A DNA stretch of 64,000 nt, taken from the NCBI RefSeq assembly GCF_024295625.1, contig NZ_JANCOJ010000001.1:248001-312000 (forward strand), in the 5' to 3' direction. The notes beneath the pieces are model-generated. The model saw only the letters and a list, made by a program, of their open reading frames with translations, ran no database searches and was not told the DNA's origin. Positions 11,311-20,282 of this stretch are shown here, in pieces (the stretch's first letter is position 1; each line of letters starts with the position of its first letter). The DNA is from Streptococcus sp. CF8_St5-11. Its GTDB lineage: Bacteria; Bacillota; Bacilli; Lactobacillales; Streptococcaceae. Position numbers and translations under genes: made by a program.

Positions 11311-12186
11311 ATGAGAAAAAGGATAAAACCCGTTGTTCTCTTGGTCTTTTTTATCGGTTTCATTTCTTTTCTCGTTCTTTCACGAACGATTGCCGATCTG
11401 CAAGCCAGAGAGCGACAAGAAACAACCCAAACGATTCCGAACTCCAATACACCTAAAAAAACAACCACTGCAAGCTCTTCTTCTCAAAAAGAAGAAGACA
11501 TCAATCCAGAACTGGTTGGCCGTCCGATCATTGATATCTCAGGCTGGCAATTGCCTAGTGAAATTGATTACGATGTCCTTTCCCAAAATGTGGGAGGTGT
11601 AATCGTACGTGTCCATAGTGGGGCTCAAGCTAAAAAGGAAAATGCAGCAACCTACTTAAATGGTCTGGATAAATCTTTTAAAACCCATATCCAAGAATTC
11701 CAAAAACGAAATATCCCTGTCGCAGTCTATGCTTATGTCGCTGCTAAGGATAAAAAAGAAATGGAAAAAGAAGCAGAGGAATTTTACAAGGCTGCTTCTC
11801 CTTACAAACCGACCTACTATTGGTTAGACGTTGAGGAAAAAACCATGAAGGATATGAATGCAGGCGTTGAAGCTTTCCGAGCAAAACTACAAGCTTTGGG
11901 TGCAAAAAATATTGGACTCTATATCGGAACTTACTTCATGGAAGAACATAGTATCTCCACTGATAAATTTACGGCTCTTTGGATTCCTACTTATGGATTT
12001 GATGATGGCTACTATAATGCCGCGCCAGATACTAACACGGAATACGACTTGCATCAATATACCTCTCAAGGGCAATTAAATGGATTCTCACACTACTTGG
12101 ATCTCAACCAAATTGCTCCGACGCAAGACCAAGAAGCGATTTATCGGAAACTTTTCAAGGTACAAAAAGATAACTCTTCCTCATAG
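11311..12186 (+). CDS. Membrane-anchored GH25 lysozyme-like protein
   Basis: A 291-residue protein with an N-terminal membrane anchor (about 7-25, after MRKRIK), a Ser/Thr-rich linker (about 35-62) and a glycoside hydrolase 25 domain. The GH25 acid pair fits D75 in RPIIDISGWQ and D173/E175 in WLDVEEK. The family cleaves N-acetylmuramyl-GlcNAc bonds. The anchor looks uncleaved, so the enzyme would face the wall from the membrane. It is divergent from ftsW and followed by its own terminator. The start is odd in having no ribosome binding site. Confidence 0.87.
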   Translation: MRKRIKPVVLLVFFIGFISFLVLSRTIADLQARERQETTQTIPNSNTPKKTTTASSSSQKEEDINPELVGRPIIDISGWQLPSEIDYDVLSQNVGGVIVRVHSGAQAKKENAATYLNGLDKSFKTHIQEFQKRNIPVAVYAYVAAKDKKEMEKEAEEFYKAASPYKPTYYWLDVEEKTMKDMNAGVEAFRAKLQALGAKNIGLYIGTYFMEEHSISTDKFTALWIPTYGFDDGYYNAAPDTNTEYDLHQYTSQGQLNGFSHYLDLNQIAPTQDQEAIYRKLFKVQKDNSSS

Positions 12187-12190
12187 CCTT

Positions 12191-12231
12191 AAAACAGCAG
12201 ATCAAGTGGCTTTCACTTTTTCTGCTGTTTT
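12191..12231 (+). terminator. Terminator after the GH25 gene
   Basis: AAAACAGCAGA and TCTGCTGTTTT form an 11-bp outer stem. An inner AAGTG/CACTT pair continues it, and a T-rich tail follows. Confidence 0.8.
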
Positions 12232-12271
12232 CTATTTTTCAGGAGAAGGCAATATTGCCACTATTATATGT

Positions 12272-12277
12272 TATAAT
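12272..12277 (+). promoter_or_regulatory. Extended -10 promoter of the ybaK operon
   Basis: TGTTATAAT gives a consensus TATAAT with the TGn extension. It lies 6 nt before an ATG that opens a 19-codon ORF and 49 nt before ybaK. Confidence 0.6.
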
Positions 12278-12283
12278 GGTCTA

Positions 12284-12343
12284 ATGAAATCTGGTTTTGT
12301 AGAGAAAAAGAGAAAAGGAGAAAGCCATGGCAAAAAAAAATAA
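12284..12343 (+). CDS. Possible 19-codon leader ORF overlapping the ybaK start
   Basis: An ORF starting 6 nt after a TATAAT box encodes MKSGFVEKKRKGESHGKKK and ends 17 nt inside ybaK in another frame. It has no ribosome binding site and could be translated only if leaderless. The ybaK AAAGGAG site lies inside it, so its translation could couple to ybaK. This is inferred from position alone; it may be a chance ORF. Confidence 0.25.
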   Translation: MKSGFVEKKRKGESHGKKK

Positions 12344-12800
12344 AGTGAAAAAAACCTTGGTCGAGCAGATCTTAACAAAAGCAAAAATTGAGCACATAGG
12401 CTTACAAATCAACGCCCTTGAAGGAATCATTCCAGATGGGATTACGACCGATCAAATCTTTAAGACACTGGCTCTAACAGGCGATAAAACTGGTCCTGTC
12501 ATCGGGATTATTCCCATCTCTGCCCACTTGTCAGAAAAAAAATTGGCCAAATTATCGGGAAATAAGAAAGTGGCAATGATTCCTCAAAAGGATCTCGAAA
12601 AAACAACAGGTTATATTCATGGTGCCAATAATCCCGTGGGCATTCGTCAAAAGCATCCTTTCCCAATCTTTATCGATCAATCAGCCCTTCAGTTAGAGAC
12701 CATGATCGTATCTGCTGGGGAAATCGGCCATAGTATTCAAATCAAACCACAACTTCTAGCAGACTTCGTACAAGCGACTTTTGCAGATATTTTAGAATAA
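12327..12800 (+). CDS. ybaK: YbaK/EbsC-type aminoacyl-tRNA deacylase
   Basis: A 157-residue single-domain member of the YbaK/ProX editing family, which hydrolyses mischarged tRNA, classically Cys-tRNA(Pro). The lysine-rich N-terminus, the GPVIGIIPI strand and the conserved GYIHGANNPVGI loop are visible. An AAAGGAG site lies just upstream. It is followed after 22 nt by the histidine phosphatase gene, so the two are probably one transcript. The tRNA specificity cannot be told from sequence. Confidence 0.87.
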   Translation: MAKKNKVKKTLVEQILTKAKIEHIGLQINALEGIIPDGITTDQIFKTLALTGDKTGPVIGIIPISAHLSEKKLAKLSGNKKVAMIPQKDLEKTTGYIHGANNPVGIRQKHPFPIFIDQSALQLETMIVSAGEIGHSIQIKPQLLADFVQATFADILE

Positions 12801-12822
12801 TGACAGAGAAGGAGACAAGATT

Positions 12823-13446
12823 GTGAAACTATATTTTATTCGACACGGACGGACAGAATGGAATGAAGAAGGACGTTTTCAGGGATCAAATGGCGATTCT
12901 CCGCTGTTACCAGCCTCTATTCATCAGCTTGAAAAATTAGGAAAGCACCTAGCTAGTGTCCCTTTTGATGCAGCCTTTGCAAGTGATCTGCCACGAACAG
13001 TCCATACCGCACAGATCATCCTCGATCAATTGGAGACACCTCTAGAATTGCAAGCAACGCCTGCTCTTCGTGAGTGGAATTTGGGAAAACTGGAAGGTGC
13101 TAAAATTTCTACTATTTCAGCTATCTATCCCCAACAAATGGATGCCTTTCGCCATAACCTAGCCCGCTTTCAAAATGAAATCTTTGATGCAGAATCTGTC
13201 TATGAAACGACCAAACGTACCTGTGATTTTGTAAAAAGCCTGAAAGGAAAAGAGCTCGATACTGTTCTCATCGTTGGACATGGGGCTAATTTGACAGCTT
13301 CTATTCGAACCTTGCTCGGTTATGAAACAGGAGAACTCCGCAAAAATGGCGGACTAGATAATGCCAGCGTGACGATTCTGACAACAGATGATTTTGAGCA
13401 CTATCACTTAGATACTTGGAACGACACCTCTTATATGGAAGACTAA
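12823..13446 (+). CDS. Histidine phosphatase (phosphoglycerate mutase-like)
   Basis: A 207-residue cytoplasmic enzyme of the RHG superfamily. The catalytic R7-H8-G9 is in YFIRHGRTEWN, the second arginine is R58 in SDLPRT, the acid is E84 in LREWNLG, and the second histidine is H153 in IVGHGAN. It starts with GTG, supported by GAAGGAG 8 nt upstream. It is probably a small-metabolite phosphatase rather than the glycolytic mutase, which is longer. It is the second gene after ybaK and ends at a bidirectional terminator. Confidence 0.85.
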   Translation: MKLYFIRHGRTEWNEEGRFQGSNGDSPLLPASIHQLEKLGKHLASVPFDAAFASDLPRTVHTAQIILDQLETPLELQATPALREWNLGKLEGAKISTISAIYPQQMDAFRHNLARFQNEIFDAESVYETTKRTCDFVKSLKGKELDTVLIVGHGANLTASIRTLLGYETGELRKNGGLDNASVTILTTDDFEHYHLDTWNDTSYMED

Positions 13447-13474
13447 AAAACACTGATCTTGCGATCAGTGTTTT
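13447..13474 (+). terminator. Bidirectional terminator between the histidine phosphatase gene and lysS
   Basis: AAAACACTGATC and GATCAGTGTTTT are perfect arms around a TTGC loop. It serves the plus-strand operon and lysS converging from the other side. Confidence 0.88.
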
Positions 13475-13482
13475 CTTTTAGC

Positions 13483-14988
<1,506 letters not shown>

Positions 14989-15191
14989 TTATTCTCCCCT
15001 ATTCTATCATATTTAGACCAGAAATTCACTAATATTTACCAATTAAACAAAAATAAGATGGAAGAAAAAATGCAGCTTCTTGAATGAATACTCAAAAACA
15101 TCTGAAGACAGTCGTTGACTACCTAAATAGCTTGACCTGTATAAGACGAGATGATTGAAAAGGTTTCGACAAGCTATTCCACAACAGCAAC

Positions 15192-15238
15192 AAAAAGGAG
15201 CGTGGAGAATCTTGAACCATTCATCCTGACTCGCTCCT
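15192..15238 (-). terminator. Terminator of the MacAB-like exporter operon
   Basis: AGGAGCG and CGCTCCT arms enclose a long 29-nt loop that itself has a TGAA/TTCA pair; a T5 run follows on the minus strand. It lies just past the permease stop. The rest of the 270-bp gap to lysS shows only lysS promoter signals. Confidence 0.6.
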
Positions 15239-15244
15239 ATTTTT

Positions 15245-16588
15245 TTATTCATAACGCAGTGCTTCGATCGGATTTAACTTAGAAGCCTTATTCGCTGGTA
15301 AAATTCCAAAGATGATGCCTACAAAAGCAGAGAAAATAATACTGCCGATGGCGACATTTAAGGAGATAATCGGTGGTCCTTCTAGGGAGGCTGCTGCGAA
15401 TGTAGTAATCAAGCTATTCACACCATAAGCAAGGCCAAGTCCAATCAGCCCACCAATGATCGTCAAGACCATCGACTCAATCAAAAATTGAACCAAAATC
15501 TTACCTCGGGTTGCTCCCAATGCTTTGCGAAGACCGATTTCTCTCGTCCGTTCGGTAACAGAAACCAACATGATATTCATGACTCCAATGCCACCAACTA
15601 AGAGGGAAATCCCAGCAATAGCTCCGATGACTGATGTCATAATTCCTACTACTTTATTGGTTTCCTCTAAGATGCTATCCAAATTAAAGATTTGAAATTC
15701 TCCCTGGCGAACACCTGAAAGTTCTGTTAACTTTTGAGCAGCTTCGATCCCAACGGTTTTGATCTGTTTCACATCTGGTACATGGACGACAATATTTTGA
15801 ATTTCATCGGTTCCAAATTCAGATGCCAGCTGGGTATTAGCCATCAAGGCACTTCCACCTGAAGAAGCTCCATAGAGGGCTGTCCCTGCATTTGGATCCT
15901 TGAAAATACCAACGACGCGATAATTGTTATCCCCAACAGAGACCACCTGATTCAGTGGATTCTCCGTTCCAAATAATTGTTGGGCCAATCCTTCATCAAG
16001 GAGCACCACCCGGGAGAAATTACTATAGTCTGAAGGGGTTAATTTTCGTCCAGATAAGAGCTCAACCTTTTTGACAGAAAAATAGGTTTCATTTACCCCT
16101 TGGATGTTTACCCCTTCTGCTTTTTTCTTTTGAAAAGCAATGGTTGCATTGGAGGTATTGCTAACATAGTAACCATCGATGCCTTGAATCTTGGTTAATT
16201 CCTTAACCCAAGATTCTTGCACAACTGGTGGTGCTTCTTGGACTTGACCATCAACATCTTCAGCGTTTTCCCCATCGATATCCGATGGAGCAGCCATCCC
16301 TCGGTCTTCAGCTGCAGGGCCACTTTCGCCTCCGCCTTCTCCTTCTCCAGTATCATCAGAAGGACCAATATTGATCCCAGTCACATAGCCACTCTTGTTG
16401 GGAGAATAGGAGATTTGTACATACTCTTGGTCCTTGGTGAAGGTCTTGGTGACACCAGCTTTCATACCATCTCCCAGAGCCATGATGACAACGACAGAAG
16501 CGACCCCAATAATGATCCCCACCATGGTCAAGAAAGACCGTAATTTATGGCTCATAATTGAGCTGATCGCAAATTTCCAATTTTGCAT
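15245..16588 (-). CDS. MacB-type ABC exporter permease
   Basis: A 447-residue permease with the MacB/FtsX layout: one N-terminal membrane helix (about 17-40), a large extracellular domain (about 45-315) and three C-terminal helices. TERTREIGLRKALGATRGKI marks the cytoplasmic coupling loop. The extracellular part carries an unusual Gly/Glu/Asp-rich stretch near 80-115. Its start codon overlaps the ATPase stop (TAATG). With the adaptor and ATPase it resembles the pneumococcal Spr0693-0695 system linked to peptide resistance; the substrate here is inferred. Confidence 0.88.
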   Translation of the reverse strand: MQNWKFAISSIMSHKLRSFLTMVGIIIGVASVVVIMALGDGMKAGVTKTFTKDQEYVQISYSPNKSGYVTGINIGPSDDTGEGEGGGESGPAAEDRGMAAPSDIDGENAEDVDGQVQEAPPVVQESWVKELTKIQGIDGYYVSNTSNATIAFQKKKAEGVNIQGVNETYFSVKKVELLSGRKLTPSDYSNFSRVVLLDEGLAQQLFGTENPLNQVVSVGDNNYRVVGIFKDPNAGTALYGASSGGSALMANTQLASEFGTDEIQNIVVHVPDVKQIKTVGIEAAQKLTELSGVRQGEFQIFNLDSILEETNKVVGIMTSVIGAIAGISLLVGGIGVMNIMLVSVTERTREIGLRKALGATRGKILVQFLIESMVLTIIGGLIGLGLAYGVNSLITTFAAASLEGPPIISLNVAIGSIIFSAFVGIIFGILPANKASKLNPIEALRYE

Positions 16589-17283
16589 TAGGTCCCCCTT
16601 TCCAGCTTGCTATCTGAGGAGATCACTCCATCACGAATGACGATGCGACGATGCGCAAAGGCTGCAATTTCTGGCTCGTGTGTAACCATGATAATGGTTT
16701 TTCCTTCTTGGTTTAGCTTGGTTAACAAGTCCATTATTTGCTCCCCCGTCTTGGTATCTAGGGCTCCAGTCGGCTCATCTGCTAAGACGATGGCTGGCTG
16801 ATTGACGAGAGCTCGAGCGATCGCAACCCGCTGTTTTTGACCCCCTGAGAGCTCTGAAGGCAAATGGTGCATACGAGAATGGAGCTCTACCTTTTCAAGG
16901 TACTGCTCAGCTAATTCCTTCCGTTTAGCAGGATGAACTCCCGCATAAATGAGAGGTAGTTCTACATTTTGAAAGGCATTGAGCTTAGAGAGAAGAAAGA
17001 ATTGTTGAAAGACAAAACCGATCTGTTCATTTCGAACACGTGCTAATTTTTTCTCACTGAGATTTCCAACCTCCTGACCTTCTAGAAAATACTCTCCACT
17101 GGTCGGGCGATCCAACAAGCCAATGACGTTCATCAAGGTCGATTTTCCTGAGCCAGATGGACCCATAATGGCCACAAATTCTCCCTCTTCGACTTCTAAA
17201 TCGATGTCTTTTAAGACACGAAGTTCCTGATCCCCATTTTTATAGGTTTTATTGATTCCTTTTAGTTCAATCAATTTTGTCAT
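16588..17283 (-). CDS. ABC exporter ATP-binding protein (MacB-like)
   Basis: A 231-residue ATPase with Walker A GPSGSGKST (41-49), signature LSGGQKQRVAIARAL and Walker B VLADEPTGALDT. It has the LolD/MacB type length. The start at 17283 (MTKLIEL) is preferred to one 36 nt upstream, because the latter would extend far into the adaptor gene and add a non-family leader. The gene overlaps the adaptor by 17 nt and the permease by one base, so the three are translationally coupled. Confidence 0.9.
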   Translation of the reverse strand: MTKLIELKGINKTYKNGDQELRVLKDIDLEVEEGEFVAIMGPSGSGKSTLMNVIGLLDRPTSGEYFLEGQEVGNLSEKKLARVRNEQIGFVFQQFFLLSKLNAFQNVELPLIYAGVHPAKRKELAEQYLEKVELHSRMHHLPSELSGGQKQRVAIARALVNQPAIVLADEPTGALDTKTGEQIMDLLTKLNQEGKTIIMVTHEPEIAAFAHRRIVIRDGVISSDSKLERGT

Positions 17284-18424
17284 ATTTTCCGATCTCTTTT
17301 CCATCTTCCAGTTTCTCATTAGGATTCACAATGACTTGAGCATCTTTCTTCAAGCCTGACAAGATTTCCTGATTTTCAGCATCGGCGTTACCAAGCGTCA
17401 CTTTTACTTTCTTAGCCTTGCCATTTTCGACCGTCCATACATAGCTCGTATCCCCATCAGCCATGATACTTGTCACGGGAACAAGGGGATGTTGAGTAGA
17501 ACTTTTGACTTCAATATTGACAGAAAAGCCTTGTTTGAGTTCCCCAATCTCACTGGTAATATCCACTGTGAATGGGTACTTGGCTCCACCGCTTCCTTGT
17601 GTTCCACCTGCTGCATTGGCACCTGCTTGACCCGCGTCGGTCGGATAGTTGGCTACATAAGAAATCTTTCCTGTCCAGGTTTTATCTGGATAAACCTTGG
17701 AAGTGAGGACCACTTCCTGACCTTCAGAGATATTGGCCAAATTGTATTCAGACAACTCCCCTTTGACTTGTAAATTCCCGTTGCTCACAATGTGAACCAG
17801 AGTTTGGTTGGTCCCTGTAGTCGATTTTGAAACATCTTTATTGACTTCGACCACGATACCATCTGTATTACTCCTAACTGTTGTCGCATCCAGAAGAGCC
17901 TTAGCCTTGTTCATATTATCGACCGCATCCGACTTAGCATCTCGTAAATCGCTAGCTTGAGAATCGACTGTTCGTTGGGTCTGAGAAGCTGATTTGTCAT
18001 CTGCCTCTTCATCGCCTGTCGTATCAATGGTCACACCATTTGTCAGTAAGTCATTTAACTGACGATCTGCCTTATTGACAGCACGAACAGCGGCATCATA
18101 TGCGGTTTGGGCCTCTGTACTGCTATACTGAACAATTGGCTGACCTGCCGTTACTTGATCTCCTACATTAACCAAAATCGACTGCAAATCCCCTTTGGTT
18201 CCATCAAAATAGACATACTGTTCCTGGTTGGCAGTGACTTTCCCAGTTAACAAGACTGAAGAAGCGATCGATCCATCCTTGACCGTTTGCACCATTGGAG
18301 TTTCTTTCGTGATTGCCTGATCAGGTGTAGTTGGGTGCGAAAACACCATCACACTTCCTGTTCCAATCACCGCAATAGCTGCACCTGCAGCTGCAAATAG
18401 TTGCCATTTTTTCAATTTCTTCAT
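17267..18424 (-). CDS. MacA-like membrane-fusion adaptor
   Basis: A 385-residue HlyD/RND-type adaptor anchored by one N-terminal helix (about 9-28). A lipoyl half-motif lies near 65-105, a helical hairpin with a DDKSASQTQ loop spans about 110-175, and a beta-barrel follows. An Ala/Gly-rich GQAGANAAGGTQGSGG loop is inserted at about 265-285. In Gram-positive bacteria such adaptors form extracellular assemblies over the permease. It is the first gene of the exporter operon, about 180 bp from divergent gor. Confidence 0.88.
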   Translation of the reverse strand: MKKLKKWQLFAAAGAAIAVIGTGSVMVFSHPTTPDQAITKETPMVQTVKDGSIASSVLLTGKVTANQEQYVYFDGTKGDLQSILVNVGDQVTAGQPIVQYSSTEAQTAYDAAVRAVNKADRQLNDLLTNGVTIDTTGDEEADDKSASQTQRTVDSQASDLRDAKSDAVDNMNKAKALLDATTVRSNTDGIVVEVNKDVSKSTTGTNQTLVHIVSNGNLQVKGELSEYNLANISEGQEVVLTSKVYPDKTWTGKISYVANYPTDAGQAGANAAGGTQGSGGAKYPFTVDITSEIGELKQGFSVNIEVKSSTQHPLVPVTSIMADGDTSYVWTVENGKAKKVKVTLGNADAENQEILSGLKKDAQVIVNPNEKLEDGKEIGKYDKID

Positions 18425-18545
18425 CGTTTTTCTCCATCAAAGAAAGCGTTTTATTCTATACCATAGTATACCATATTTCCTTACTTTTCTATCTAAAATT
18501 GACACGGCAACATGAAATTTAAATGCTTGGTAACATGCTAAACCC

Positions 18546-18574
18546 TTGACTTTTGTAACAGTTGATATTACAAT
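18546..18574 (+). promoter_or_regulatory. gor promoter
   Basis: TTGACT, a 17-nt spacer and TACAAT, about 30 nt before the gor start. AGGAGGA lies 5 nt before the ATG. Confidence 0.75.
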
Positions 18575-18603
18575 CAAACTGAAATCCCATTTAGGAGGAA
18601 AAC

Positions 18604-19953
18604 ATGAAAGAATTTGATATTATTTCAATCGGTGGAGGTAGTGGAGGAATCGCTACGATGAACCGGGCTGGAGAGCACGGAGCTCGCGCTGCCGTCATTG
18701 AAGAAAAACAATTGGGTGGCACCTGTGTCAACAGAGGATGTGTACCTAAAAAGATTATGTGGTATGGTGCACAAATTGCAGAAGCTATTCGCGATTATGG
18801 ACCAGACTATGGATTTACTTCTGAACAGACAAAATTTGATTTTGCAACCTTAAGAAAAAATCGCGAAGCCTATATTGACCGTTCCCGTAATTCATATGAT
18901 GGCAGTTTCAAACGCAATGGGGTTGAACGAATTGAAGGACGTGCTCGTTTTGTAGATGCTCATACGGTTGAGGTCAATGGGGAAACCATTAAGGCCAAGC
19001 ATATCGTGATTGCGACCGGTGCCCATCCCTTTATTCCTTCTGTTCCTGGAGCTGAATTTGGCGAAACTTCTGATGATGTCTTTGCTTGGGAAGAACTTCC
19101 AAGTTCCGTTGCCATTATTGGAGCTGGCTACATCGCAGTGGAACTAGCTGGTGTGCTCCACCATTTAGGAGTCCAAACAGACCTCTTCATTCGAAAAGAT
19201 CGGGTTTTACGTAGTTTTGATTCCTACATTGTCGATGGTTTAATGGAAGAAATGGAAAAACAAAACCTTCCGCTTCACAAACACAAGGTTCCCATGAAGC
19301 TTGAAAAATTAGAAGATGGTCGTGTGAAGATTTATTTTGAAGATATGACCAGCCACGTGGCAGATCATGTTATCTGGGCAACAGGACGAAAACCAAATGT
19401 CCAGGATCTCAATCTAGAAGCTGCAGGCGTCACCTTAAATGAAAAAGGATTCATTGCAGTGGATGAATACCAGAATACAGTGATTCCAGGAATCTATGCT
19501 CTTGGGGATGTCACAGGAGAAAAAGAATTAACTCCTGTCGCTATTAAAGCTGGACGCACTCTTTCTGAACGACTATTCAATGGAAAAGTGAATGCCAAAA
19601 TGGATTATACAAACATCCCGACCGTTGTCTTTTCTCACCCTGCTATCGGAACCGTTGGCCTAACGGAGGAAGAAGCCCAGCAAACTTATGGTAAAGAGAA
19701 TATCAAAGTCTATACTTCTCAATTTGCTTCCATGTACACCGCTGTTACCCAACACCGCCAGCAAGCAAAATTCAAACTCATCACTGCTGGTCCCGAAGAA
19801 AGGGTCGTTGGCCTTCATGGTCTTGGCTACGGAGTCGATGAAATGATCCAAGGATTTGCAGTTGCTATCAAGATGAGAGCGACAAAAGCCGATTTCGATG
19901 CAACTGTCGCCATTCACCCAACCGGATCCGAAGAATTTGTGACAATGAGATAA
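18604..19953 (+). CDS. gor: Glutathione-disulfide reductase
   Basis: A 449-residue FAD/NADPH flavoenzyme that reduces oxidised glutathione, important in catalase-negative streptococci. FAD-binding IGGGSGG is at 9-15, the redox cysteines C41 and C46 are in [13 protein letters not shown], the NADPH-binding fold has [13 protein letters not shown], and the active-site histidine lies in the C-terminal HPTGSEEF. Its position beside the MacAB-like operon matches pneumococcus as I recall it. It has its own promoter and terminator. Confidence 0.95.
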   Translation: MKEFDIISIGGGSGGIATMNRAGEHGARAAVIEEKQLGGTCVNRGCVPKKIMWYGAQIAEAIRDYGPDYGFTSEQTKFDFATLRKNREAYIDRSRNSYDGSFKRNGVERIEGRARFVDAHTVEVNGETIKAKHIVIATGAHPFIPSVPGAEFGETSDDVFAWEELPSSVAIIGAGYIAVELAGVLHHLGVQTDLFIRKDRVLRSFDSYIVDGLMEEMEKQNLPLHKHKVPMKLEKLEDGRVKIYFEDMTSHVADHVIWATGRKPNVQDLNLEAAGVTLNEKGFIAVDEYQNTVIPGIYALGDVTGEKELTPVAIKAGRTLSERLFNGKVNAKMDYTNIPTVVFSHPAIGTVGLTEEEAQQTYGKENIKVYTSQFASMYTAVTQHRQQAKFKLITAGPEERVVGLHGLGYGVDEMIQGFAVAIKMRATKADFDATVAIHPTGSEEFVTMR

Positions 19954-19985
19954 AACATAAGCTTGAAGTTGTTCCACTTTAAGCT

Positions 19986-20019
19986 AAAAGGACTATTTTA
20001 ATAAACAATAGTCCTTTTT
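19986..20019 (+). terminator. Terminator after gor
   Basis: AAAAGGACTATT and AATAGTCCTTTTT arms around a 9-nt loop. Confidence 0.82.
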
Positions 20020-20072
20020 CATTTATCTGATTTTTATAAAATTTTTAAAATTTCATAGATAAAATATTTTTA

Positions 20073-20103
20073 TTGTTAAAATTTTACTAATTTGTGATAT
20101 AAT
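20073..20103 (+). promoter_or_regulatory. Promoter of the surface-protein gene
   Basis: An extended -10, TGATATAAT (TATAAT at 20098-20103), with a weak TTGTTA at 20073. The flanks are very AT-rich. A leader of about 150 nt would result. Confidence 0.55.
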
Positions 20104-20143
20104 TCACTTTGTAGATATCTTTTTTGAAAATAGACGAGTGGGG

Positions 20144-20178
20144 GGTGCACTTTTATTAATGTCATCTTAAAAGACACC
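20144..20178 (+). other. Leader hairpin upstream of the surface-protein gene
   Basis: GGTG-CA-CTTTTA pairs with TAAAAG-A-CACC across a 12-nt loop, giving about 10 bp with one internal loop. It lies in the predicted 5' leader. Function is unknown. Confidence 0.4.
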
Positions 20179-20246
20179 TATAAAAATTTCTCAATTTTGT
20201 AAGTTTTTGGCAACAACATACAAATTGATGTAAATATTGGAGAAAA

Positions 20247-20282
20247 ATGGGAGAAGAAAATGAAAAAAATAAATCTAAGTAG
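20247..20282 (+). other. Short ORF overlapping the surface-protein start
   Basis: An 11-codon ORF (MGEENEKNKSK) with GGAG 4 nt upstream runs across the real start codon at 20260 in another frame. It contains the GGGAG site of the main gene. It could tune translation or be chance. Confidence 0.25.

Noticed and set aside
15043..15252. 69-codon minus-strand ORF between the exporter genes and lysS
   Set aside because: It starts inside the 3' end of the permease gene, spans that operon's terminator, and has no ribosome binding site or family match.
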